From Dactylorhiza incarnata (taxonomy: Eukaryota > Streptophyta > Magnoliopsida > Asparagales > Orchidaceae), in the NCBI GenBank assembly GCA_033032865.1, contig JAWHQI010001215.1, positions 38,006 to 102,005 of the forward strand: a stretch of DNA of 64,000 bases, read 5' to 3'. The stretch's first letter is position 1; each line of letters begins with the position of its first letter. Under the pieces are notes generated by a model. The model ran no database searches, was not told the origin of the DNA, and was given only the letters and a program-made list of their open reading frames with translations. Positions 42,001 to 52,100 of the stretch are shown here, piece by piece. The position numbers and the translations under genes were made by a program.

Positions 42001-43911
42001 AATAACCCTAAGAGGCACCCACCAAAATTTGGATGATATTGGAGGTCATTAGAACATATAATTAATTAATATATGGATTATTAAATTTTTAAAAACCTTA
42101 GAAAAATATTCTCCAAAAATTCCCATCTTTGGATATGTTATGGGTGTAGGTACAAATAGCCTATGTGTCGATTTTCAAGTCAATATCCTTTCCCAATCAA
42201 AAGTTATTCAAGAAATAGTGGATGTCCTACCCTAGGGACCAATCCCACTAAAATGGCCCTACAGGGAGCTATATTGCTCATTTTGGGCTGAAATAGATTT
42301 TAAATTAAAGTACACACCAAGGGCTACAACTTTAGTGTTGGCAACCTTTTTATCAGAGTGGCCTAAGTATTTTAGACAATTTATTCAAAATACTGCATAA
42401 TATGTGGCAGAAATGAAATAATCATATAATCATTTAATGCATCACACAACACAGATCTTGGCGCAAAATCGACGGCATCGGGTCGTCTTCACCAGTGAAC
42501 CAACGACCCCGATCGCCCTCACCTGGGCCATCTTCCACCCCGTTTTCCCGACCACCTGAGCGCCGCCCCGGCCGGCCAATGCCACCACCACCTCCGTTGA
42601 GGTGGTGGCCGGTGATTAGGGGTGGTTGGCCGGCCGGAGGTGGCCGAAATGGGGAGTTCAAGCGGGGGAAAGAGGGCTCGAAACGAGCCCCTTCGAGAGC
42701 TTGATTCGAGCCCGATTTGGCTCGAATCAAGCCACAAAACAGATGAGGATCTAGCACTAGGGGAGAGAGGGAGGATCGGACCTGTGTGGTAGCCTGGTGT
42801 CGCGAATTCCGGCGGGTTGCCATGGCCGGAGCTTGAGCTTTTGGTGCCTTGTCAATCTAGGCCTCCACTGCACGATTCTCTCTAGAATAAGGGGGATTTC
42901 ACTCCTCTCACTGCTCTGAAGGTGTTAAAGGGTTCAATTGGAGGTAAGAGGGGGGTTTCACTTGGTGGCCATTAATGTCCCTTGATGAAGGATTTCAGTT
43001 TCATCTAGGGGAGATGAATTGGGCATCAATGTGGCTGGGAGAAGGCTGGAAACTCCTTCTCTCGCCAAGAGGAGATGAATGGTGACATTAATGGGGGAGA
43101 TTGAAGGTTTCTTCTTCCTCCCCATTAATCCCCCCTCTTTCTCTCTCTATCCCATTTTGGAATTTCTCTCTCCTGGACGATTTTCTTGAAATTGAATGGC
43201 CAATTCAGTAGCACCCAACCCCATTTGGTGGTGGACCACCTCAATTGGGTCTAGCCCAAGTGGATTGGGCTTGATTAGGTCAAAATAGGTCATTTTGACC
43301 TAAATTTGAGGTAGAATTGACTTTGGTCAATTTGACCATTTGGGTTAACCCCAATGGGTGGTTGGTCACCCATTGGCCTCCCTTAAGGGTTATGAAGGTC
43401 TAGGTATGGTCAATTTGGCAAGGTGAGGGTCAATTGACCTTTAATAGGACACTTTGACCAAAATAGAGCTAGGGTAGACTTTTGTAAAATTGGCCAAATT
43501 GGAGGTCCCATGATGAGGCTTTTTGGTCCATTGGGTCCCTAGGATCCCCATAAGGGTAGGGGCAAGGTCAATTTGGCATGGTGGAGGCCAATTGACCCTA
43601 ATTAGGCTACTTGACCAATTTAGGGTTATGGTGACTTTGGTTAATTTGGACTCTTTAGTTGACCCCAATGGGTCCTTGGTGCTCTAAGGGGACCCCTAAT
43701 GGGTTAGGGATATTATGGTGGGGTCAAAGGATCAAGGTGAGGCCCTAAAGTTCAACCATATGCTTGTTAACTAGAAATTGTTATTTGAAGACCACTGTGG
43801 TTTTCTCCTTCTTGCCTATGTTCACATGGTCTTAAATGCTTCCTATGGTTTTGTCATGACTTGGTCATGACAAAGTCAACTTAGGGGTCTAGTTGTTTGG
43901 GGGATGTTACA
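39047..43911 (-). repeat. 3' LTR of the Tekay-type chromovirus (4865 bp)
   Basis: It begins on the minus strand TGTAACATCCCCC and ends GGGTCTTACA. It matches 52365-57106 along its length except for small indels. Its first 700 bp (43200-43911) are dense in TTGACC/GGTCAA. Open frames inside, such as that at 42434-42823, lack any protein signature. Confidence 0.88.
43200..43760. promoter_or_regulatory. TTGACC/GGTCAA-rich U3 region
   Basis: TTGACC, TTTGACC or the complement GGTCAA occur more than a dozen times, some as inverted pairs such as GGTCATTTTGACC. TTGAC(C/T) is the W-box core bound by plant WRKY factors. The position at the LTR start agrees with U3. The matching region of the 5' LTR is 56400-56960. 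Confidence 0.45.
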
Positions 43912-44024
43912 TATGTCAATACATAAAAATAAAAATTTCGTCCCCAAAATTCAGGTTATGCCCGTGGGGATCCTATAACAAGTGATTAAATGTAACAACC
44001 CAAAAATTAAGTTATACCTATCGT

Positions 44025-44175
44025 AAAGAGCTCCAGATACTTTTGCTGTATCAAGTCTAGTGGCTCCCATGTGTGCTCCTCCTGTCCATGATTCCTCCAC
44101 ATGACCATGACTAAAGGAACCTTCTTGCGCCGCAGGACTCGCATTTCTGTATCGTCTATCCGGACCGGCTCCAGG
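44025..44175 (-). pseudogene. Chromodomain of the Tekay-type element
   Basis: On the minus strand the frame reads EMRVLRRKKVPLVMVMWRNH and then EEHTWEPLDLIQQKYLELF, the pattern of Tekay/Del chromodomains. It is in a different frame segment from the integrase C-terminus, so a frameshift separates them. It is followed by a GGGACGAAATTT block and the 3' LTR; the usual polypurine tract is eroded. Confidence 0.75.
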
Positions 44176-44287
44176 TAAACCGATCGATCAGTAGCTACTG
44201 GCCCCTCTGTAGTAGATATCTGCTGCTCTAGCCATAGTAGAGCCCTATTAAGTGAGGAGACGTGGAATCCGGCGGTACCTCCAGTCT

Positions 44288-45067
44288 TTAAGCTAAGGGT
44301 TTGATCCGCTCCAGGATCCTATAGGGCCCCGTATATTTTGGACTAAGCTTCTTTCGCCAGCGTACCCGCGAGACTCCAAGCATTGGGCGTATCTTCAAGA
44401 ATACCTGATCTCCCACCTGGAACTCTACCATACGATGCCGCACATCGTAATACTTGGCGTGCCTGCTATGGGCCTCCATCGTCCTATCTCAAATCAGCCG
44501 CACCTGAGCCTCTGCGTCCTCCACAAACTCTGAGCCGAGTGCCTTGGGATCCTCATCCTGGATCCAAGACAACGGGGTCCTGCATCTCCTTCCGTATAAA
44601 GCCTCGTAGGGTGTCATGCCAATGCTAGCCTGGTGAATGTTGTTGTATGAGAACTCGACCAACGACAACAGTCTATCCCATGGCTCCCCGCGGTCTAGAA
44701 TACATAGGCGTAGAAGATCTTCCAAGGTCCAGTTGGTATGCTCTGTTTGCCCATCTGTATGGGGGTGGAATGTAGTGCTGAATGTCAATCTTATGCCCAG
44801 GTAAGCCTGCACCGCTCTCCACTCCCTCGATGTAAATCGTCCATCCTGATCCAACACAATCGTCCAAGGCACGCCATGGTACCTAACAAACTGCTCCACG
44901 AACATTCGTACCAAATCACAGACCGGAGTGTCCTTTTTGACTGGAATGAATCTGAACACCTTTGTCAGTCTGTCGACGATCACCCATATCGAATCATTCC
45001 CCGGATGTGATCGGGAAAGACCGTGTATAAAGTCCATCGCAATGTCGTCGAACTTCCACTCTGGCAC
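44288..45067 (-). pseudogene. Integrase core and C-terminal domain of the Tekay-type element
   Basis: The core (44489-45067) has FDDIAMDFIHGLSRS, VIVDRLTK, VLDQDGRFTSREW and LVEFSYNNIHQAS, retaining the three catalytic acids. The C-terminal domain (44288-44479) has RWRKKLSPKYTGPYRILERI. An in-frame stop near 44485 splits them. The protein would insert the DNA copy into the host chromosome. Confidence 0.87.
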
Positions 45068-45097
45068 CGGGAGTGGCTACAGTAGTCCAGTAGGGTT

Positions 45098-45988
45098 CTA
45101 GCATTCCGCCTTCACGAGCTGGCAAGACTCACAGTGGGTCACAAAATATGTGATATCCCTTTTCATGCCCGGCCAATACATGGTCCTCTTCATGTCCGTT
45201 GTCATCTTGGTGCTACCCAAGTGCACCGAATACCTACTGCAGTGAGCCTCTGTCATGATGTCCTCCCGAATCCGGCCTCCTGCTGGTATATATACTCGGC
45301 CTCTAAAGCTCAACAGATCGTCCTTCAATGAATAGTCTCCGACTGAGCCTGCCTCCAAGGCTATGAATATCGGCTCTAGCTTGGCATCCCGCCTCTGCCC
45401 ATCCCTGATGCGGTCTCGGATGTCATATGTGGTACTCATCGTCGCCAGGCACTCCTCATAAAGCTCTGGATCATCCTCGGATACTAAGGAGATCTGCATG
45501 TCCTCGAACATCTGTACTAGCTCTATGGCCATCAACTGGGGCTCTGCTCCAGACGTGGTATCTCTCCTGCTCAGTGTGTCCGCTACCACATTCGTCTTCC
45601 CTGGGTGGTAATGCATCGTGCACTGGTAGTCGGATAAGAACTCCACCCAGCGTCTCTGTCAAATATTCAGCTCCTTCTGCGTATCTACGTACTTCAGATT
45701 CTTGTGATCTAAAAATATGTCGCATTGGACGCCATAGAGGTAGTGCTGCCAGATCTTCAGAGCGAATACAACCGCTCCCATCTCCAAGTCGTGCACCAGA
45801 TAATTCCGCTCATGGTTCTTCAACTAGAGGGAAGCGTATGTTATCACGTGCCCGTTCTGCATCAGAACGACACACATCCCCTGGTATAATGCATCTGTGT
45901 ACACCTGGAATCCTTCTTTTCCCGATGGAAGGGCAAGGATGAAGGCTGTCGTAAGCCGACCCTTTAGCTCCTGGAAGGCCGCCTCGCA
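45098..45988 (-). pseudogene. RNase H and integrase zinc domain of the Tekay-type element
   Basis: The RNase H part (about 45600-45988) shows [41 protein letters not shown] and HPGKTNVVADTLSRR, with stops at two places. The zinc part (45098-45330) shows YSVHLGSTKM, MYWPGMKRDITYFVTHCESC. The HHCC histidine position is partly altered (VHLGS for VHPGS). Confidence 0.85.
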
Positions 45989-46945
45989 CTACGACGTCCA
46001 AAAAAATGCATTATCCTTCTTCGTCAGGGATGTGAGCGGGAAGGCTATCTGGGAAATTCCCTGTGCGAACTTCCGGTAATAACTGACAAGTCCCAAGAAG
46101 CTATGCACGTCGGTGTCCATCTTCAGCGGTGGCCAATCTCGTACTGCCTGGATATTTGTTGGATCCACTGTTAGACCAGATCCACTGATAAGATGACCTA
46201 GGAAGGCCACCTCCTTCAGCCAAAACTGACACTTGTTGAACTTCGCATACAGGCGGTGCTCCAAAAGTTTCTCCAACGTTAGTGCCGAATGACGTGCATG
46301 TTCCTCCTCCGTCCTTGAATAAATGAGGATGTCATCGATGAACATGATGATAATGATGTCGAGATATGGCTCGAACAACTAGTTCATCAAACTCATGAAT
46401 GCTGATGGTACATTCGTGAATCCAAACGGCATCACTGTGAACTCATATAGTCCGTATCAGCTGCTGAAAGCCGTCTTCGGGATGTCCTCCTCCTGAATCC
46501 GCAACTGATAATATCCTGATATCAAATCCAGCTTCGAGAAGCAGTGTGCTGCCTCTAGCTGGTCAAATAGCCCGTCTATCCTCGGCAAAGGGTACGAGTT
46601 CCGCACCGTCAGTCTGTTCAGGGCTCAATAATCAATGTAGAGTCTGAGAGACCCATCCTTCTTCTTCGCGAATAACAACGGAGCTCCCCAAGGCGAGGAA
46701 CTCGGTCTGACAAACCCAGCTTCCACCAGCTCCTGCAGCTGGCTTCGAAACTCTGCTAGCTCCTTCAGGACCATCCGATAAGGAGCTCTAGATACCGGCT
46801 TAGCCCCCGACACCAGCTGGATCTGAAAATCCTTCTCGCGGTGCAGTGGCAGCCCTGGCATCTTCTCCGGGAATACGTCGGCAAATTCCCATACTACTGG
46901 GATACTAGCCACAGAATCCTTCTCCTCAATCGCCTCGAACAACAC
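45989..46945 (-). pseudogene. Reverse transcriptase of the Tekay-type element
   Basis: The N-terminal part (46625-46945) reads FADVFPEKMPGLPLHREKDF and [20 protein letters not shown]. The catalytic part contains [13 protein letters not shown] and FIDDILIYS, and the thumb contains FLGHLISGSGLTVDP and FLGLVSYYRKF. In-frame stops lie near 46622, 46455 and 46380. This is the fullest gypsy polymerase in the window but is inactive. Confidence 0.88.
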
Positions 46946-46989
46946 CTGGTATACCTCATCTCCCTGTAGGTGGGCCTTGACGGCCTGAA

Positions 46990-47345
46990 CAGATGATAAT
47001 GAGAGAAGGGAGGGGGTATGATACCTTCGACTACTACTTTTGTGTCCTCATACTTCAGAACAATCCTTCTTGCCGGTCAGTCAATCCTTATTTTGTTCCC
47101 GTGCAGCCAGCTCATGCCCAAGATCATGTCGAAGTCTTTCATCTTCAAGAGCGTCGTCGGTGCTTCGAATAGCTTCCCTCCAATCTCCACATTCATGTTG
47201 CACTTTGCGTTCGTTACTTTCTCCGATCTGTCCAGGAACTGCACCCTCCTGTGGATGCCCTCGAAGTGCTGGACTTGGTCCAGATCGTCAACGAATTCTT
47301 CCGAGACGAATGAGTGTGAGGCACCCGTATCAAATAGTGTATGCG
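46990..47345 (-). pseudogene. Protease of the Tekay-type element
   Basis: The active site FDTGASHSFVS is intact at about 47305-47335, followed by FVDDLDQVQHFEGIHRR, AKCNMNVEIGG and FDMILGMSWLH. A stop replaces the conserved cysteine codon after RID. It is the direct counterpart of the plus-strand relic at 5499-5885. Confidence 0.82.
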
Positions 47346-47579
47346 GGCTTACCGCAGATGAGAACTATACCTGGGTGATTTTTGTTTGTTTGGTTCAATG
47401 CTAAGGTAAAGCTAAGGTTTGCTAGTACTAATCATCATAAAAAAAAAGACATTAAAAAGTACCTGTAATGACCCTTGCGGGGTCCCGGGGCTGAGCTAGG
47501 TCCAGAGCGTACATCTGGTCCCTGTTCTGTCTCAAGTATCTGCCCTGAAATCCATGCCCTCGACCACGTCCTCGGCCCC

Positions 47580-47700
47580 TGAAATGCTGATCCGGTGTGG
47601 CAGCCTGTAGTGCTGGTGGTGCATTCCTCTTAGGGTAGTTCCTCTGGATGTGGCCAGTCTGGTGGCAATGGTAGCACTCCGGTGGGGGAGGTGGACCACC
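47580..47700 (-). pseudogene. Gag zinc knuckle of the Tekay-type element
   Basis: The frame reads CYHCHQTGHIQRNYPKR. The spacing C-X2-C-X4-H-X4-C is kept but the last cysteine is a tyrosine. A Gly-Arg-rich tail (FRGRGRGRGHGFQGR) follows, as in many chromovirus Gags. Confidence 0.75.
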
Positions 47701-47764
47701 TCCTCATATCCTCGGCATCTCCCGCAGCTGTAGAGGCTGCAGAGCCAACACCTGATGCAGGACG

Positions 47765-48125
47765 CCGGGGCCCCAACCGCACCCCGTGGCATCACACCAG
47801 CTAGTGAACCACGACCAAGCACGCCTGACAGAAGAACTGCAGTTCAGGCACCCCAACCCGTCTCCGCGCCTGTTCTCAGCGCGGCGGGTTGTTGAGGCTG
47901 GGGCTCGATCCCTAGACCTCCTTGATAGGTCAGTTGGTGATAAGGCCTGTTAGGAGAGGTTCTTATCAAGGAGGTCTGGGGATCGAGCCCCAGCCTCAAC
48001 AACCCGACGCGCTAAGAACAAGCGCGGAGATGGGTTGGGGTTCCTGGACTGCAGTCCTTTTGGAAGGCGTGCTTGGCCGTGGTCCGCTAGCTGGTGTGAT
48101 GCCATGGGGTACGGTCGGGGCCCCT
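47765..48125. repeat. Inverted repeat of about 160 bp arms inside gag
   Basis: The arm 47765-47924 (CGGGGCCCC ... GACCTCCTT) recurs as its reverse complement at 47967-48125, with roughly 87% identity by eye, around a loop of about 42 bp. It lies between the capsid domain and the zinc knuckle of gag. The arms contain GGGGCTCGATCCC, faintly like a tRNA B box. Confidence 0.8.
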
Positions 48126-48177
48126 CCCGGCGGGGCCGGTCCTCCATTCTTCTCTCCCCAATGTAACGACCCTTCTG

Positions 48178-48987
48178 CTAGTCTCTCCTGCCACTCCTTC
48201 CCTGGTCCTCTATCGGCCTCTTCCTACCTCGAACAAGGTGCTGGTGGGCTTCTAGCTTCTTGGCCATACTACCGTCGGAAACAAAAAGGAGTACCTGCCT
48301 CAGCTTGTCACTAAGTCCCTTGTAGAATCTCTTTGTGTAGCCTGCATCATTCAGCTGATAGGAGTCCGCAAACCGGGCTAGGTGTGTGAACTCTCGGTGA
48401 TACTGCACCACTTTCCTGCTACCCTGCCTCAACTGCAGGAACCTATCTTTTAGCTCATCCCTTGCTGACTGCGGTATGTAGTGCTCCAGTAGCGTCGTCT
48501 TGAACTCATCCCATGAGATGTCAGCCGCCTCTAGTCCAGCATAGGTGGTGTCTAGTAGTGACTTCCACCACCTCTTCGCATGAGATTCCAGGCACGAAAC
48601 CACTAGGGGTACTGCCATGTCCGTTGGACACTGTATCCCTGCCAGCATCTCATACATGATGTCTACCCACTCCTCAGTCTGAACCATTGTCTCTGTCCTA
48701 AGGTATGATGGAGGGGAAAGTCCTCGGAAGGCGCTCATCCAGTTGGCCCCGGGGTTTGCTGAAGAGCCTGTGTCTGCTGTGCCCTGAATGCCTCCAGTAT
48801 GGCTGTTAGTGTCTGCCCCATCTCCATTTGCTGAAACGGAGTAGGAGACGGTGGTGATGGGACGACGTTTGGAGTCGGAGGCACTCCATGTTGTGCGGTA
48901 GGGTTCGTCACAGGCTACAAAAGAAAATTGACACGAGGGTTTGCCTAAAAATTCAGTTAAAAGTGAACTTTTCATGTGATTCCCCAT
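48178..48987 (-). pseudogene. Gag capsid region of the Tekay-type element
   Basis: The 269-codon frame starts at ATG 48987. From about residue 90 it shows the Retrotrans_gag pattern: FRGLSPPSYLR, EWVDIMYEMLAGIQCP, AKRWWKSLLDTTYAG, SWDEFKTTLLEHYIPQ and YHREFTHLARFA. The frame ends with a basic RGRKRPIEDQGRSGRRD stretch and a stop before the inverted repeat, so Gag is cut off from its knuckle. Confidence 0.85.
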
Positions 48988-49086
48988 ATGGGCACACCAT
49001 TGCTTCCGCTTCTTAGTTTGTCCTCAAACTAAACTTGCGCGGGGTGGCCCAGGGTTTGTGGACTTTTTTTCTTCGGATCGAGGTTT

Positions 49087-49098
49087 GCTCTGATACCA
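49087..49098 (-). promoter_or_regulatory. Primer binding site of the Tekay-type element
   Basis: On the minus strand TGGTATCAGAGC, a perfect match to the initiator methionine tRNA 3' end, lies three bases past the LTR end at 49102. It proves that the right LTR is the 5' LTR. Confidence 0.92.
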
Positions 49099-49101
49099 GT
49101 T

Positions 49102-52100
49102 TGTAAGACCACTTTTTTTTCTTTTTGAAAACCCGGGTCTTATGCCCAGAACCGCCGCTTTGTGGTGACACCATCACTCGAGAAGTTCAAGTCCACATGT
49201 AGGAGGTCTATTTTCAAAATGCGCGACACTAGGCAGAACAATTTGCATAGTTCCGCCCGGGTTCCACCTCTTTTGAAAATAGACGTCCTATATGACATTT
49301 TTAGGAAAAGTGTTCACCATGAAAGTTGTAGATCTCGACGAGATCTACAATTTTCATGTTGAACATGTTTCCTAAAAATGCCATATAGGAGGTCTATTTT
49401 TAAAAGGCGCGACACTGGGCAGAACAATTTGCATAGTTCCTCTCGGGTTCCGCCTCTTTTGAAAATAGACGTCCTATATGACATTTTTAGGAAAAGTTTT
49501 CGACATCAAAGTTGTAGATCTCGACGAGATCTACAACTTTCATGTTGAACACTTTTCCTAGAAATGCAATATATGAGTTCTATTTTCTAAATGCGCGGCA
49601 CCGGGCAGAACAATTTCGAATCGCATAGTTTAGATAATATACGCAGAATACGCGCCTTTTGAAAATAGACGTCCTATATGACATTTTTAAGAAAAGTTTT
49701 CAACATCAAAGTTGTAGATCTCGACGAGATCTACAACTTTCATGTTGAACACTTTTCCTAGAAATGCAATATATGAGGTCTATTTTCTAAAGGCGCGGCA
49801 CCGGGCAGAACAATTGCGAATCGCATAGTTTAGGTAATATACGCAGAACACGCGCCTTTTGAAAATAGACATCCTATATGACATTTTTAGGAAAAGGGTT
49901 CAACATCAAACTTGTAGATCTCGACGAGATCTACAACTTTCATGTTGAACACTTTTCCTAAAAATATAATATAGGAGGTCTATTTTCTAAAGGCGCGGCA
50001 CCGGCAGAACAATTGCGAATCACATAGTTTAGGTAATATACGCAGAACACGCGCCTTTTGAAAATAGACATTCTATATGACATTTTTAAGAAAAGTGTTC
50101 AACATCAAAGTTGTAGATCTCGACGAGATCTACAACTTTCATGTTGAACACTTTTCCTAAAAATACAATATAGGAGGTCTATTTTCTAAAAGCGCGGCAC
50201 CGGACAGAACAATTGCGAATCGCAGAGTTTAGGTAATATACGCAGAACACGCGCCTTTTGAAAATAGACCTCCTATATGGCATTTTTAGGAAAAGTGTTC
50301 AAATGAAAGTTGTAGATCTCGTCGAGATCTACAACTTTCATGTCGAACACTTTTCCTAAAAATGTCATATACGAGGTTTATTTTAAAAGGCGCGACACTG
50401 GGCAGAACAATTTGAATAGTTCCGCCCGGGTTCCGCCTCTTTTGAAAATAGACGTCCTATATGACATTTTTAGGAAAAGTGTTCAACATGAAAGTTGTAG
50501 ATCTCGACGAGATCTACAAGTTTCATGTTGAACACCTTTCCTAAAAATGTCATATAGGAGGTCTAATTTCAAAAGGCGCGACACTGGGCAGAACAATTTG
50601 CAGAGTTCCGCCCGGGTTCCGCCTCTTTTGAAAATAGACGTCCTATATGACATTTTTAAGAAAAGTTTTCAACATCAAAGTTGTAGATCTCGACGAGATC
50701 TACAACTTTCATGTTGAACACTTTTCCTAGAAATGCAATTTATGAGGCCTATTTTCTAAAGGCGCGGCACCGGGCAGAACAATTGCGAATCGCATAGTTT
50801 ATGTAATATACGCAGAACACGCGCCTTTTGAAAATAGACGTCATATATGACATTTTTAGGAAAGTGTTCAACATCAAAGTTGTAGATCTCGACGAGATCT
50901 ACAACTTTAATGTTGAACACTTTTCCTGAAAATACAATATAGGAGGTCTATTTTCTAAAGGCGCGGCACCGGGCAGAACAATTGCGAATGGCATAGTTTA
51001 GGTAACATACGCAGAACACGCGCCTTTTGAAAATAGACATCCTATATGACATTTGTAAGAAAAGTGTTCAACATCAAAGTTGTATATCTCGACGAGATCT
51101 ACAACTTTCATGTTGAACACTTTCCCTAAAAATTCAATATAGGAGGTCTATTTTCTAAAAGCGCGGCACCCGGCAGAACAATTGCGAATCACAGAGTTTA
51201 GGTAATATACGCAGAACACGCGCCTTTTGAAAATAGACCTCCTATATGGCATTTTTAGGAAAAGTGTTCAACATAAAAGTTGTAGATCTCGTCGAGATCT
51301 ACAACTTTCATGTTGAACACTTTTCCTAAAAATGTCATATAGGAGGTCTATTTTTAAAAGGCACGACACTGGGCAGAACAATTTGCATAGTTCCGCCCGG
51401 GTTCCGCCTCTTTTGAAAATAGACGTCCTATATGACATTTTTAGGAAAAGTGTTCAACATGAGAGTTGTAGATCTCGACGAGATCTACAACTTTCATGTT
51501 GAACACTTTTCCTTAAAATGTCATATAGGAGGTCTATTTTCAAAAGGCGCGACACTGGGCCGAACAATTTGCATATTTCCGCCCGGGTTCCGCCTCTTTT
51601 GAAAATAGACGTCCTATATGACATTTTTAAGAAAAGTTTTCAACATCAAAATTGTAGATCTCGACGAGATCTACAACTTTCATGTTGAACACTTTTCCTA
51701 GAAATGCAATATATGAGGTCTATTTTCTAAAGGCGCGGCACCGGGCAGAACAATTGCGAATCGCATAGTTTAGGTAATATACACAGAACACGCGACTTTT
51801 GAAAATAGACATCTTATATGACATTTTTAGGAAAAGTGTTCAACATCAAAGTTGTATATCTCGACGAGATCTACAACTTTCATGTTGAACACTATTCCTA
51901 AAAATTCAATATAGGAGGTCTATTTTTAAAAGGCGCGACACTGGGCAGAACAATTTGCATAGTTCCGCCCGGGTTCCGCCTCTTTTGAAAATCGTCGTCC
52001 TATATGACATTTTTAGGAAAAGTGTTCAACATGAAAGTTGTAGATCTCGACGAGATCTACAACTTTCATGTTGAACACTTTTCCTAAAAATGTCATATAG

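Noticed and set aside
42434..42823. 129-codon frame in the Tekay-type LTR, with a counterpart at 55688-56080
   Set aside because: It is in LTR sequence, the counterpart differs in frame, and no family motif is seen.
47890..48010. tRNA or SINE suggested by GGGGCTCGATCCC
   Set aside because: No A box, cloverleaf or poly-A tail could be recognised. The motif is part of the inverted repeat.
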